Positions 7,029-13,654 of a DNA stretch of 21,714 nucleotides are shown piece after piece; the stretch's first letter is position 1, and the number at the start of each line of letters is the position of its first letter. A program made the translations under genes and the position numbers. The stretch is taken from NCBI GenBank assembly GCA_035707965.1, contig DASSTJ010000153.1, forward strand, positions 1 to 21,714, in the 5' to 3' direction. Source of the stretch: DASSTJ01 sp035707965. GTDB lineage: Bacteria > Actinomycetota > Actinomycetes > Actinomycetales > Angustibacteraceae. The notes beneath the pieces are model-generated. The model searched no databases. It worked only from the letters and a program-made list of their open reading frames with translations, and had not been told where the DNA came from.

Positions 7029-7061
7029 CGACCGATACGGTCGAAAAGTTCGAAATCGACC
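7029..7061. promoter_or_regulatory. Palindrome cluster, likely promoter and operator of the 7083 gene
   Basis: Three overlapping inverted repeats occupy 33 bp. They are CGACCG-ATA-CGGTCG (7029-7043), TCGAA-AAG-TTCGA (7041-7053) and GGTCGA-N11-TCGACC (7039-7044 with 7056-7061). A TACGGT that fits the -10 consensus (7036-7041) sits in the first. The last ends 4 bp before the GGGAGGAGGGGG ribosome site (from 7065). A dimeric repressor site or an mRNA leader hairpin are both possible. Confidence 0.5.
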
Positions 7062-7082
7062 CACGGGAGGAGGGGGCCTCAC

Positions 7083-7835
7083 ATGAGCACCTTCACCAGT
7101 GTCATCCGATCGGTCGGCCGTCATCGCACCCGCAGCACCATCGCGGCTGGGGGAGTCGCCGCGCTGTGCTTCGGCGCTGCCGCGCCGGCATACGCCTGCC
7201 ACGTCACCGACGGGGGACAGCAGGCCAACGAGACGACGAAGGTCGCCTTCAGTGCAGACCCGGCGACTCGGACCATGCCGACGACGGACCAGGTCAGGTC
7301 CGTGGTGCTCGGGCACATCGACCGGCTCGTCGCCCAGCTCGAGGACGCGCGCACGAAGGTGGCCGCTTCCGACCGGCTGAGCGACGACGAGCAGGCCGCC
7401 TGGCTCGAGCGGATCGACGCGGCTGCCGCAGCGCTCAGCGACCTTCGCGACGAGGTCGCGGCCGACAGCACGACCGGCGAGATCTGGACGGACCTGCGGG
7501 CCTTCTGGAAGGACCATCGTGACCTCATGGGCGTGACCGGCAAGCGCTGGCACCACCATGCTCGCCACGTGCGCGTGAAGCACGAGGCGGAGAGCCACGC
7601 GAAGGCCGAGAGTCGCTGGCGCAGTGAGAGCCAGGCTGGGAAGCGGTCAGACCGAACCGTCAACGTCCTCGCCGCGGACGGACGCCGGGACGACGACGCT
7701 CGCCGGTCCCGCTGGGCCGACCGTCGTGGCGACGACCACGGCTGGTACGGCGGACACCGGTACGGCACCGACCACCGTGGTGACGATCGCCACCGCGGCC
7801 ACGACGGGCGGCACGGCGCTCGCTTCGGCCGGTGA
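7083..7835 (+). CDS. Secreted helical protein with His/Arg/Asp-rich tail
   Basis: I do not recognise a family for this 250-residue protein. A basic N-terminus, a hydrophobic stretch and APAYA before C39 form a Sec signal peptide with probable cleavage after AYA. The cysteine lies in a poor lipobox, so lipidation is doubtful. Residues ~65-150 are predicted helical with heptad-like leucines and alanines (VLGHIDRLVAQLEDARTKV, then AAALSDLRDEV). From ~155 on, the chain is strongly charged and low in complexity, with many His, Arg, Asp and Gly residues (HHHARHVRVKHEAE; RGHDGRHGARFGR at the end). A metal- or polyanion-binding tail is conceivable but unproven. The ribosome site GGGAGGAGGGGG is strong, and the gene is monocistronic behind a palindrome cluster. 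Codon use matches the neighbours, so the gene is real. Confidence 0.8.
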   Translation: MSTFTSVIRSVGRHRTRSTIAAGGVAALCFGAAAPAYACHVTDGGQQANETTKVAFSADPATRTMPTTDQVRSVVLGHIDRLVAQLEDARTKVAASDRLSDDEQAAWLERIDAAAAALSDLRDEVAADSTTGEIWTDLRAFWKDHRDLMGVTGKRWHHHARHVRVKHEAESHAKAESRWRSESQAGKRSDRTVNVLAADGRRDDDARRSRWADRRGDDHGWYGGHRYGTDHRGDDRHRGHDGRHGARFGR

Positions 7836-8024
7836 CGACCGCCGGGCGCGTCGCAGCCGACGTCGCCACTGCAGTGTGAGCAGGATCACCGGGTGACGGG
7901 CGGCGGGTGCCCTCTTGTGCCGGCCTCGCGCTGCCGACAGAGCAGACGTCCCCCCGTGTGTGGAGGCCCGACCGGCTTCGGTCTGGGCCTTTCGTCGTCG
8001 TGCTCGTAGAACTGGTCCTCTGTC

Positions 8025-8744
8025 GTGCTGCTCGCGTCGTCTGCTGCCTACACCGCTGCCGTCCTCGGCTGCTTCATCGCCGTCCCCCAGATCGTGCTGC
8101 TCGCTCGCACCCGAGACGCGGGAGGCCTCAGCGTCCGGTCGTGGGAGATCGGATCCCTGTCTGCCACGGCCTGGTTGGCCTACGGGCTGCGTGTCGACGA
8201 CCCACCGCAGATCCTCGCGAACACCTGCGCTCTCGCCGGGGGACTGGTCGTCATGTGGCTCGCGCTCGAGCCGGGGGGCCGCCGGCGGCGGGAGCTGCGC
8301 GCGTTCGGCGTCGTCGCCGGGCTGGTCGGCCTCGCGGTCGTCACGGTGCCGCTGCCCTGGCTGACGGCTCCGCTCGCCGCCACGGGCATCGCGTCGAGGC
8401 TCCCGCAGCTGCGCGTGACCGCGGCGACGTGGTGGAACCGGCGGTCGTCGTCCGTCGCGGTCGGCACGTGGGTGATGACGGTCTCCGTCGCGAGCCTCTG
8501 GCTCTTCTACGGCGTGGCCATCCACGACCTCGCGATCGCCGGCTCGGCGACCCTCTCCGTCTCGACCGCGGCCCTCATCCTTGCGGCGGAGACCTCAGCG
8601 CGCCCGGCGTGGCTGGGCGGCAGCAGCGACAGACTGCCAGCCTCGGTCGCCGATGTGGTCGACGTCCAGGAGACCGCGGCCCTCGAGCTGCGCGGGGAGC
8701 GCCCGGTGATGGAGCTGGTCACCGGCGAGCTGGTCACCCTCTGA
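8025..8744 (+). CDS. PQ-loop repeat membrane protein, SWEET-like seven helices
   Basis: This 239-residue protein has two PQ-loop units. The first is VPQIVLLARTR (20-30) followed by LSATAWLAYGL (45-55); the second is LPQLRVTAA (126-134) followed by VSVASLWLFYGV (153-164). Hydrophobic segments fall at about 6-27, 42-57, 64-82, 94-112, 113-131, 145-165 and 169-189. That is a 3-1-3 layout with a linker helix after RRRREL. It is the layout of eukaryotic SWEET sugar carriers, whereas most bacterial SemiSWEETs have a single three-helix unit. The ~50-residue tail is soluble. The GTG at 8025 is the first start after an in-frame stop at 8007. No obvious ribosome site precedes it. Substrate is unknown; PQ-loop proteins also include amino-acid carriers. 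Confidence 0.8.
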   Translation: MLLASSAAYTAAVLGCFIAVPQIVLLARTRDAGGLSVRSWEIGSLSATAWLAYGLRVDDPPQILANTCALAGGLVVMWLALEPGGRRRRELRAFGVVAGLVGLAVVTVPLPWLTAPLAATGIASRLPQLRVTAATWWNRRSSSVAVGTWVMTVSVASLWLFYGVAIHDLAIAGSATLSVSTAALILAAETSARPAWLGGSSDRLPASVADVVDVQETAALELRGERPVMELVTGELVTL

Positions 8745-8785
8745 GTCGCGCCCGACTCGGTGCGGCCGTCCCTCGGCGGCTGGCT

Positions 8786-9028
8786 CTACTCCTGGTCGAG
8801 CTGCTCGTCGTCGCCGGGCACGCTGGTCGACTGCTCGATGAGATCGGCCTCGTCGGCCTCGACGTCCGCGTCGAGCTCGTGCGCGTCGACGCGCTCCGTG
8901 TCCAACGGGGCTGCCGAGACCTCCTCGTCGCCGGCGTCGAGGTCGGGCTCGGTGGGCGTGTGCTGCTCGAGGTAGTCAGCGGTGGGCACCTCGTCCGGCA
9001 CGTCAGGGCCGTTCGGCAGGGTCGTCAT
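8786..9028 (-). CDS. Small acidic hypothetical protein
   Basis: This 80-residue protein is very acidic and has no hydrophobic segment and no cysteine. It is rich in Asp, Glu, Pro and Ala, with patterns such as DAHELDADVEADEADL, so it is likely disordered in solution. A strong ribosome site (GGAGGAG, 4 bp before the ATG) and codon use like the neighbours support a real gene. Its terminal SVPGDDEQLDQE and overall style resemble other small acidic actinobacterial proteins such as the DUF5709 product at 13053, but I cannot align the two. It is divergent from the GAF gene (192-bp gap, no clear promoter seen) and convergent with the PQ-loop gene. No function is assigned. Confidence 0.7.
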   Translation of the reverse strand: MTTLPNGPDVPDEVPTADYLEQHTPTEPDLDAGDEEVSAAPLDTERVDAHELDADVEADEADLIEQSTSVPGDDEQLDQE

Positions 9029-9220
9029 CGCTCCTCCAGGTGGTCGCCACGTCGAGGCTAGCCGGGTCGCCCCTCCGGCGCCGCACGAGCGTGGTGCGGC
9101 TGCGCTGTCGGACGACGGCGCTAGCGTTCAGCCGTGCCCGGTGGCAGGACCGGCTGTGTGGCGGACGTCGCAACCGGACGCGGTGGCATCGGCCGACGAG
9201 CGTAGGGGAGGGGGTCGCCC

Positions 9221-10009
9221 ATGAGCACGGCACTGCGCGAGCATCAGGCCCGCCGGGCGCTCCACCGCCAGCGCGTCCTCGGTGTCGCCCTCAGCGCCGG
9301 CGCCGTGGTCGCCGCGGTGGCCACGTACCTGCTGTCCGCGCAGGCGGGTCAGACGTCCGGCAGCACACGCACGTGGCTGCTGACGCTCGGGGCGGTCACG
9401 ACGGCGGCCACGATCGTGCTCGGCGCGATCCAGCACCGGCTCACCGACCGCCGTCGCCGCACCGCGGAGCAGGTGGCGGTCGAGGCGGAGGCCGAGCTCG
9501 CGCTCACGTTGAACGGCGCTCTCGCCCCGATCACGAACTACCTGGGCGAGATGGCGGACGCAGTGGACGAGTCCGAGCGTGACCACGTCGCCGGCCAGCT
9601 GACCCAGGCGGTCGTGGAGGCGGTGGTCAAGCTCTCGCCGGAGGGCGCGCGCAGCGCCTTCTACCGGCTGGACGACAACTGGAAGGGCCTCAGCAGGGAG
9701 GCCTGGAGCGGCCGGCCGAGCCTGCCCCGGGCGCACTTCGAGGCGGGAACCCCGGACGGGGACGCCGTGCTCGACCTGGTGCGGTCCGGCGACTTCGTCA
9801 TCGTGGACGACGTCGCGAGCAGCCCGATGGTCACGCCGTCACCCGGCGCGGGGTACGCCACGGTGGCGGCGGTGGCCGTCACTGCGGGCTCGTGGCCGCT
9901 GGGCATGCTGACCGTGGACGCTCCGGTCGCAGGTGAGCTGGACCAGTCCGACGTGGAGCTGCTGCGCGTGCTGGCCAACCTTCTGGGTGCGGGCCTGGCG
10001 CAGGTGTGA
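9221..10009 (+). CDS. Membrane-anchored GAF-like sensor protein
   Basis: This 262-residue protein has two membrane helices at about 18-40 and 51-71. A basic, then Ala/Glu-rich helix follows (76-100), leading to a soluble domain from ~118 to the end. The soluble part looks like a GAF domain: AVVEAVVKLSPEGARSAFYRL, later DFVIVDDVASSP, a strand-rich AAVAVTAGSWPLGMLTVDAP, and a closing helix DVELLRVLANLLGAGLAQ. GAF domains bind small ligands such as cyclic nucleotides or haem. No kinase, GGDEF, phosphatase or DNA-binding domain follows, so how it signals is unknown. A strong ribosome site (GGGGAGGGGG) precedes the ATG. It could instead be the input half of a two-protein system, but no partner is adjacent. 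Confidence 0.78.
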   Translation: MSTALREHQARRALHRQRVLGVALSAGAVVAAVATYLLSAQAGQTSGSTRTWLLTLGAVTTAATIVLGAIQHRLTDRRRRTAEQVAVEAEAELALTLNGALAPITNYLGEMADAVDESERDHVAGQLTQAVVEAVVKLSPEGARSAFYRLDDNWKGLSREAWSGRPSLPRAHFEAGTPDGDAVLDLVRSGDFVIVDDVASSPMVTPSPGAGYATVAAVAVTAGSWPLGMLTVDAPVAGELDQSDVELLRVLANLLGAGLAQV

Positions 10010-10013
10010 CAGC

Positions 10014-10041
10014 CCCCCGGAGGGGGAAGAACACGTACGAT
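10014..10041 (+). promoter_or_regulatory. GC hairpin followed by -10-like TACGAT
   Basis: CCCCC (10014-10018) and GGGGG (10022-10026) form a short stem with a three-base loop right after the GAF gene stop. TACGAT at 10036-10041 fits the -10 consensus and lies 20 bp before the ATG of the small basic protein. The hairpin may end or attenuate GAF transcription while the -10 box starts the next gene. No -35 box is recognisable. Confidence 0.35.
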
Positions 10042-10061
10042 GAGGAGGAGGAGGACGGCAC

Positions 10062-10235
10062 ATGGTGAAGCGACAGAAGGTCGTCGACGACCGCGGCCGC
10101 AAGTGGGTCAGCGGCGCTCTCGACTCAGAGGAGTACTTCGCCGAGGCCCGGCGCGAGGCGCGTGACCAGGCGCGGCGCACGGTCGCGGCGCGGCTTGCCG
10201 CGGGCACGCGGCCGCAGCGTCGGCTCGCCTCCTGA
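10062..10235 (+). CDS. Small basic protein, 57 residues
   Basis: The frame from the ATG at 10062 to the TGA at 10233-10235 encodes MVKRQKVVDDRGRKWVSGAL at the start and PQRRLAS at the end. An exceptional ribosome site (GAGGAGGAGGAGG, from about 10042) precedes it. About a third of the residues are Lys or Arg, interleaved with Glu and Asp. The central part (EEYFAEARREARDQARRT) should form one amphipathic helix. There is no hydrophobic segment or cysteine. I do not recognise a family. A nucleic-acid or ribosome-associated role is conceivable from the charge but is only a guess. It follows the GAF gene by 52 bp with its own possible promoter, and converges with the epimerase gene 9 bp away. Confidence 0.7.
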   Translation: MVKRQKVVDDRGRKWVSGALDSEEYFAEARREARDQARRTVAARLAAGTRPQRRLAS

Positions 10236-10244
10236 GCGACGGCC

Positions 10245-11198
10245 TCACAGCAGTCGGACGCCCCAGGTCGTCGTCACGACGTCCCCCGGTTCGAGCCGCA
10301 GCACCTGCTCGCCGGTGGCCAGCGCGTTGGGGGGACAGGTCATCGGCTCCCCGCCCAGGCCACGACGGCGACGCGCCGGCGCCAGCGTGTCGCCGGTGAA
10401 GACCTCCAGGTAGGGGTAGTGCTCGTCGACCCAGAGACCCACCTCGCCGCCGTCTGGCCCGGTGAGGCGCATCCACGCGCGTCCGGCGTCGTCGCGCGAC
10501 AGGTCCGTGAACGCGTAGTCGATCCGCAGCTCGCCGAGGCTGCGCGGTGACCGGAAGTCGTACGGGGAGTCGGCGACGGGCACGCGTCCGGTCGGCAGCT
10601 GCCGCTCGTCGTCCACCTCGACGCGCGTCTGCGCGTCGAGGTGGAAGGTGCAGTCGTCGAGCACCTGCCCAGCGCCGGGCGAGAGGTAAGGGTGCTGACC
10701 GTGCCCGTACGGGCAGGCGGTGTCGGCCACGTTGGTGGCGGTCGTCATGACGGTGAGGCCCTCGTCGCCGAGCTCGTAGGTGACCTCGAGGTCGAGCGCG
10801 AAGGGGTACCCCTGCATCGGGCGCAGGTGCGCCGCCATGACGACACGCTCGTCCGACCGCTGGGACGTCGTCCACGAGCGCCACCGCATCAGGCCGTGGA
10901 TCGCGTTGCCCTTCTCGGGCTCGGTGAGCGGCACCTGGTAGTCGGTGCCGTCCCACGAGTACCGACCGTCACCCAGACGGTTCGGCCAGGGGATGAGGGG
11001 CGCGCCGTGGGCGCCGTCGCACATCGCGTCGACGGCGTACGGCTGCAGCACCTCGCGGTCTCCGACCTCGTAGGACCGCACACCACCACCGACCTCGACC
11101 ACGACCGCGCGCTGGTCGCCGCGGCGCAGCTCCACCTGCTCGCCCGACGGGAAGGCCGGCTGTCGACCGCTCGCCCGGCCGCTGCTCCTCTGGGACAC
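10245..11198 (-). CDS. Aldose 1-epimerase family protein (galactose mutarotase-like)
   Basis: This 317-residue protein matches the aldose epimerase family, which interconverts alpha and beta anomers of sugars. Seen: GAPLIPWPNRLGDGRY (65-80) for sugar binding, NAIHG with H101, and YGHGQHPYL (164-172) holding the presumed catalytic histidine. Near 284-293 is GGEPMTCPPNA with the presumed catalytic glutamate. This PWPNR...CPPNA pattern is typical of the actinobacterial subgroup, whose sugar specificity is often untested. The GTG start at 11198 has GGGAGAG upstream. It is divergent from the histidine phosphatase gene. Whether it serves the amino-sugar operon 3.4 kb away is not shown by the arrangement. 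Confidence 0.9.
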   Translation of the reverse strand: MSQRSSGRASGRQPAFPSGEQVELRRGDQRAVVVEVGGGVRSYEVGDREVLQPYAVDAMCDGAHGAPLIPWPNRLGDGRYSWDGTDYQVPLTEPEKGNAIHGLMRWRSWTTSQRSDERVVMAAHLRPMQGYPFALDLEVTYELGDEGLTVMTTATNVADTACPYGHGQHPYLSPGAGQVLDDCTFHLDAQTRVEVDDERQLPTGRVPVADSPYDFRSPRSLGELRIDYAFTDLSRDDAGRAWMRLTGPDGGEVGLWVDEHYPYLEVFTGDTLAPARRRRGLGGEPMTCPPNALATGEQVLRLEPGDVVTTTWGVRLL

Positions 11199-11256
11199 CC
11201 TCGTCTCTCCCGTCCGTGGTCGTGCCTCTCTGCGCGCGAGCCTAGTGCTGACTCGC

Positions 11257-11262
11257 TAGCGT
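11257..11262 (+). promoter_or_regulatory. -10 box TAGCGT of a probable leaderless promoter
   Basis: TAGCGT lies exactly 6 bases before the ATG at 11269, in the same spacing as TACTCT before the GTG at 4070. No ribosome site separates them beyond CAGG. The arrangement predicts a transcript beginning at or next to the start codon of the histidine phosphatase gene. The -35 region is not recognisable. Confidence 0.45.
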
Positions 11263-11268
11263 CACAGG

Positions 11269-12081
11269 ATGGTGACCAGCAGCATGACGACCGAGAGCGA
11301 GTCAGCGGCCGACCAGCCTGCCGACGAGCGCACCCATGTGGGCTGGCCGGCCGAGCTGACCTGGATCCGGCACGGCGAGAGCGTCGGCAACGTGGCCGCC
11401 CTCCACGCCCGAGAGGCCGGCAAGGCGCGGCTGGATCTCGAGTTCCGGGACGCGGACACCCCGCTGTCGGACGTCGGAGAGCGCCAGGCCGCGGCCGTCG
11501 GGTCGTGGTGGCGTGACCTGCCCGAGGACGAACGGCCCGACGTCGTGCTGTCGTCGCCGTACCAGCGAGCGCTCGACACCGCCCGGACGGCCGTGGAGCG
11601 AGCAGGCTGGGGCCTCGAGGTGAGGTCCGACGAGCGCCTGCGCGAACGTGACCTCGGCGCCTTCGACGGACTGACCAGCAGCGGCATCTCCGAGCTCTAC
11701 GAGTCCGAGGCCGAGCGGCGGCAGCGTACCGGCAAGCTCTACTACCGGCCGCCCGGTGGGGAGAGCTGGTGCGACGTGGCGCTGCGCGTGCGCAGCCTCT
11801 TCACGTCGTGGCAGCAGGAGCTCACCGGCAAGCGGGTCGCGGTGTTCAGCCACCAGGCGGTGATCATGTGCGCCCGCATGGTGATCGAGCACCTGGGGGA
11901 AGAGCGGCTGCTCGAGATCGATCGCGGGGAGCCGCTGGGCAACTGCTCGCTGACGACCTACGTGACGAGGAACGGCAGCCTGCAGCTGGTCCGGGCCAAC
12001 GACACGACGGCCGTGGACCGTCAGCGTGAGCCGGTCACCAAGGAGCCGGGGGCGCAGGTGGCGGCGGATGTCCAACCCTGA
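11269..12081 (+). CDS. Histidine phosphatase family protein
   Basis: This 270-residue protein has the signature WIRHGES (32-38), whose H35 is the phosphorylated histidine. LSSPYQRALDTA (about 98-109) follows, then RERDLGAFDG with the acid/base glutamate region, and FSHQAVI with the second histidine H195. A GGESWCDVALRV segment is typical of phosphoglycerate mutase-like phosphatases. The substrate is not determinable; the family covers sugar phosphates, nucleotides and cofactors. The first ~28 residues precede the domain and are acidic, so the ATG at 11284 is an alternative start. The last ~35 residues also extend past the domain. Its end overlaps the start of nnrD by 14 bp, which suggests translational coupling. 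Confidence 0.9.
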   Translation: MVTSSMTTESESAADQPADERTHVGWPAELTWIRHGESVGNVAALHAREAGKARLDLEFRDADTPLSDVGERQAAAVGSWWRDLPEDERPDVVLSSPYQRALDTARTAVERAGWGLEVRSDERLRERDLGAFDGLTSSGISELYESEAERRQRTGKLYYRPPGGESWCDVALRVRSLFTSWQQELTGKRVAVFSHQAVIMCARMVIEHLGEERLLEIDRGEPLGNCSLTTYVTRNGSLQLVRANDTTAVDRQREPVTKEPGAQVAADVQP

Positions 12082-12952
12082 GGCGACGGTCGTCACCTCG
12101 TCCGTCCTGCGTGACTGGCCGCTGCCCGACCCGGGCACGGACAAGGAGAGCCGCGGACGGGTGCTCGTGGTCGGTGGGCACGTGGAGACGCCCGGAGCGG
12201 TGCTGCTCGCCGCGGAGGCGGCGCTTCGGTGCGGTGCCGGCAAGCTGCAGGTGGCGACTGTGGACCAGGCCGCACCGCTGCTCGCGATAGCCATGCCGGA
12301 GGCGCTCGTGCGTCCCTTGCCGCAGACACCCGACGGCGACATCGCCGACCAGGCCGCGGAACGCGTCCTCGACCTGGCACTGGGCTGCCGGGCGGTCGTG
12401 CTCGGTCCGGGCATGGACGACCCGGAGGCCTGCTGCGAGCTGCTCGACCGCGTGGTGCCCGAGCTGACGTGCACCGTCGTGCTGGACGCCATCGCGCACG
12501 CGTACGTCGCCGAGCGCGCCGACGTCCTCCAGCGCCTCCCCGGCGGCTGCATCCTCACACCCAACGTCAACGAGCTCGCCAGCACCCTCGGCGTGACGCC
12601 TGAGGAGATCGAGAAGGACCCAGCGACTGCCACGACGAAGCTCGCGCGACGGACCGGTGCCGTGGTGCGCTGCGGTGGCCCGTCCTCGTGGATCGCCGCA
12701 CCCGACGGGCGCCTCTGGCGGGACGACAGCGGCGGCATCGGACTGGGCGTCTCGGGGTCCGGCGACGTTCTGGCCGGCACGGTGGCCGGGCTGGCGGCGC
12801 GCGGGGCCGACCCGGCCCAGGCGGCGGTCTGGGGATCGCACCTGCACGGACGTGCGGGGGACCGGCTGACGGCGGCGATCGGGCCGCTCGGCTACCTCGC
12901 GCGGGAGGTCGCGCAGCAGCTGCCTCGGGTGCTCACCGAGATCCAGGCCTGA
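12068..12952 (+). CDS. nnrD: ADP-dependent NAD(P)H-hydrate dehydratase
   Basis: This 294-residue protein matches the ribokinase-fold NnrD/YjeF C-terminal domain, which repairs hydrated NADH and NADPH by ADP-dependent dehydration. Seen: DKESRGRVLVVGGHVETPGAV near the start, AALRCGAGKLQVATVD (about 56-71), VLGPGMDD, ILTPNVNELASTLG and the GSGDVLAGTVAGL segment. GSGD is at 230-233, with D233 the presumed catalytic base. The ATG at 12068 overlaps the upstream stop; an earlier in-frame GTG would add an unrelated arginine-rich leader. The epimerase partner NnrE, often fused in actinobacteria, is not in this protein or elsewhere in the window. Confidence 0.9.
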   Translation: MSNPEATVVTSSVLRDWPLPDPGTDKESRGRVLVVGGHVETPGAVLLAAEAALRCGAGKLQVATVDQAAPLLAIAMPEALVRPLPQTPDGDIADQAAERVLDLALGCRAVVLGPGMDDPEACCELLDRVVPELTCTVVLDAIAHAYVAERADVLQRLPGGCILTPNVNELASTLGVTPEEIEKDPATATTKLARRTGAVVRCGGPSSWIAAPDGRLWRDDSGGIGLGVSGSGDVLAGTVAGLAARGADPAQAAVWGSHLHGRAGDRLTAAIGPLGYLAREVAQQLPRVLTEIQA

Positions 12953-13052
12953 GACGCCCGTCCCGCGGTACCCCGACGAGCGGCCGCACGACGAACCACG
13001 CGGGTGGGCGGTCGGCGCGCGACGAGTCCCCGCTCGTGGCAGGGTCGAGCAC

Positions 13053-13568
13053 ATGACCAACACCGACGACGACAGCATCGGCGACGGCCTCGGCGGCTCG
13101 TACAGCATCGACGACGACGACCAGCTGCAGCCGGAGGAGACCCTGGTCGATCGTGGCCTGGACGACGTGCTCGAGGAGGGCTACTCGCCGCCCGACCGGC
13201 CGGTAGCGGTCGACAAGTTCGGCACGACCGCGTCCGAGGCCGAGGAGGGCGAGACGCTCGACATGCGGCTCGCCGAGGAGGTGCCCGACCCGAATCTGCA
13301 GGTCGAGGACCCGCTGGCTCGGCGTCCCGACCCCCTGGACGAGCGCGTCGACACCGAGACCCAGCTCGATCGCGACCTGGGGTACGCCGACCCGGACGAC
13401 GGGGGAGAGGTGGGTGACGAGCGCGCGGGGCGGCTCGTCGCCCCGGACGAGGGTGCCCACGAGGACACCGAGAAGGACATGGTGGCGGAGGACGTCGGCA
13501 TCGCCGGCGCCGGCGCGGGCGCAGAGGAGGCCGCCGTCCACGTCGTCGACGAGGACGAGATCCCCTGA
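13053..13568 (+). CDS. DUF5709 family acidic protein
   Basis: This 171-residue protein is strongly acidic and soluble. It has the opening typical of actinobacterial DUF5709 proteins: SYSIDDDDQLQPEETLVDRG, then DDVLEEGYSPPDRP. Later repeats of the style follow, such as GETLDMRLAEEVPDP and DERAGRLVAPDEGAHED. The end is VHVVDEDEIP. No catalytic motif or membrane segment is visible and most of it is probably disordered. The function of the family is unknown. The start at 13053 has only a weak AGGG upstream; CAGGGT seven bases before the ATG could be a poor -10 of a leaderless transcript. It is flanked by nnrD and the metalloprotease but separated from both by about 90-100 bp. Confidence 0.8.
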   Translation: MTNTDDDSIGDGLGGSYSIDDDDQLQPEETLVDRGLDDVLEEGYSPPDRPVAVDKFGTTASEAEEGETLDMRLAEEVPDPNLQVEDPLARRPDPLDERVDTETQLDRDLGYADPDDGGEVGDERAGRLVAPDEGAHEDTEKDMVAEDVGIAGAGAGAEEAAVHVVDEDEIP

Positions 13569-13654
13569 CGCCGGCTCGTCGTCGCGTCAGCAGCTGAGCG
13601 CCCCGTCGCCGCGGCAGAGGTCAAGGCCGGCCGAGAGGGTGCCGATCACCTGGC

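Noticed and set aside
7041..7056. Possible LexA (SOS) box TCGAAAAGTTCGA
   Set aside because: The actinobacterial box needs TCGAAC and GTTCGA with four bases between; here the arms are three bases too close.
11302..12780. A 492-codon minus-strand frame across the histidine phosphatase and nnrD
   Set aside because: Both plus-strand genes have clear family motifs, and the antisense product is low-complexity with no recognisable domain or ribosome site.
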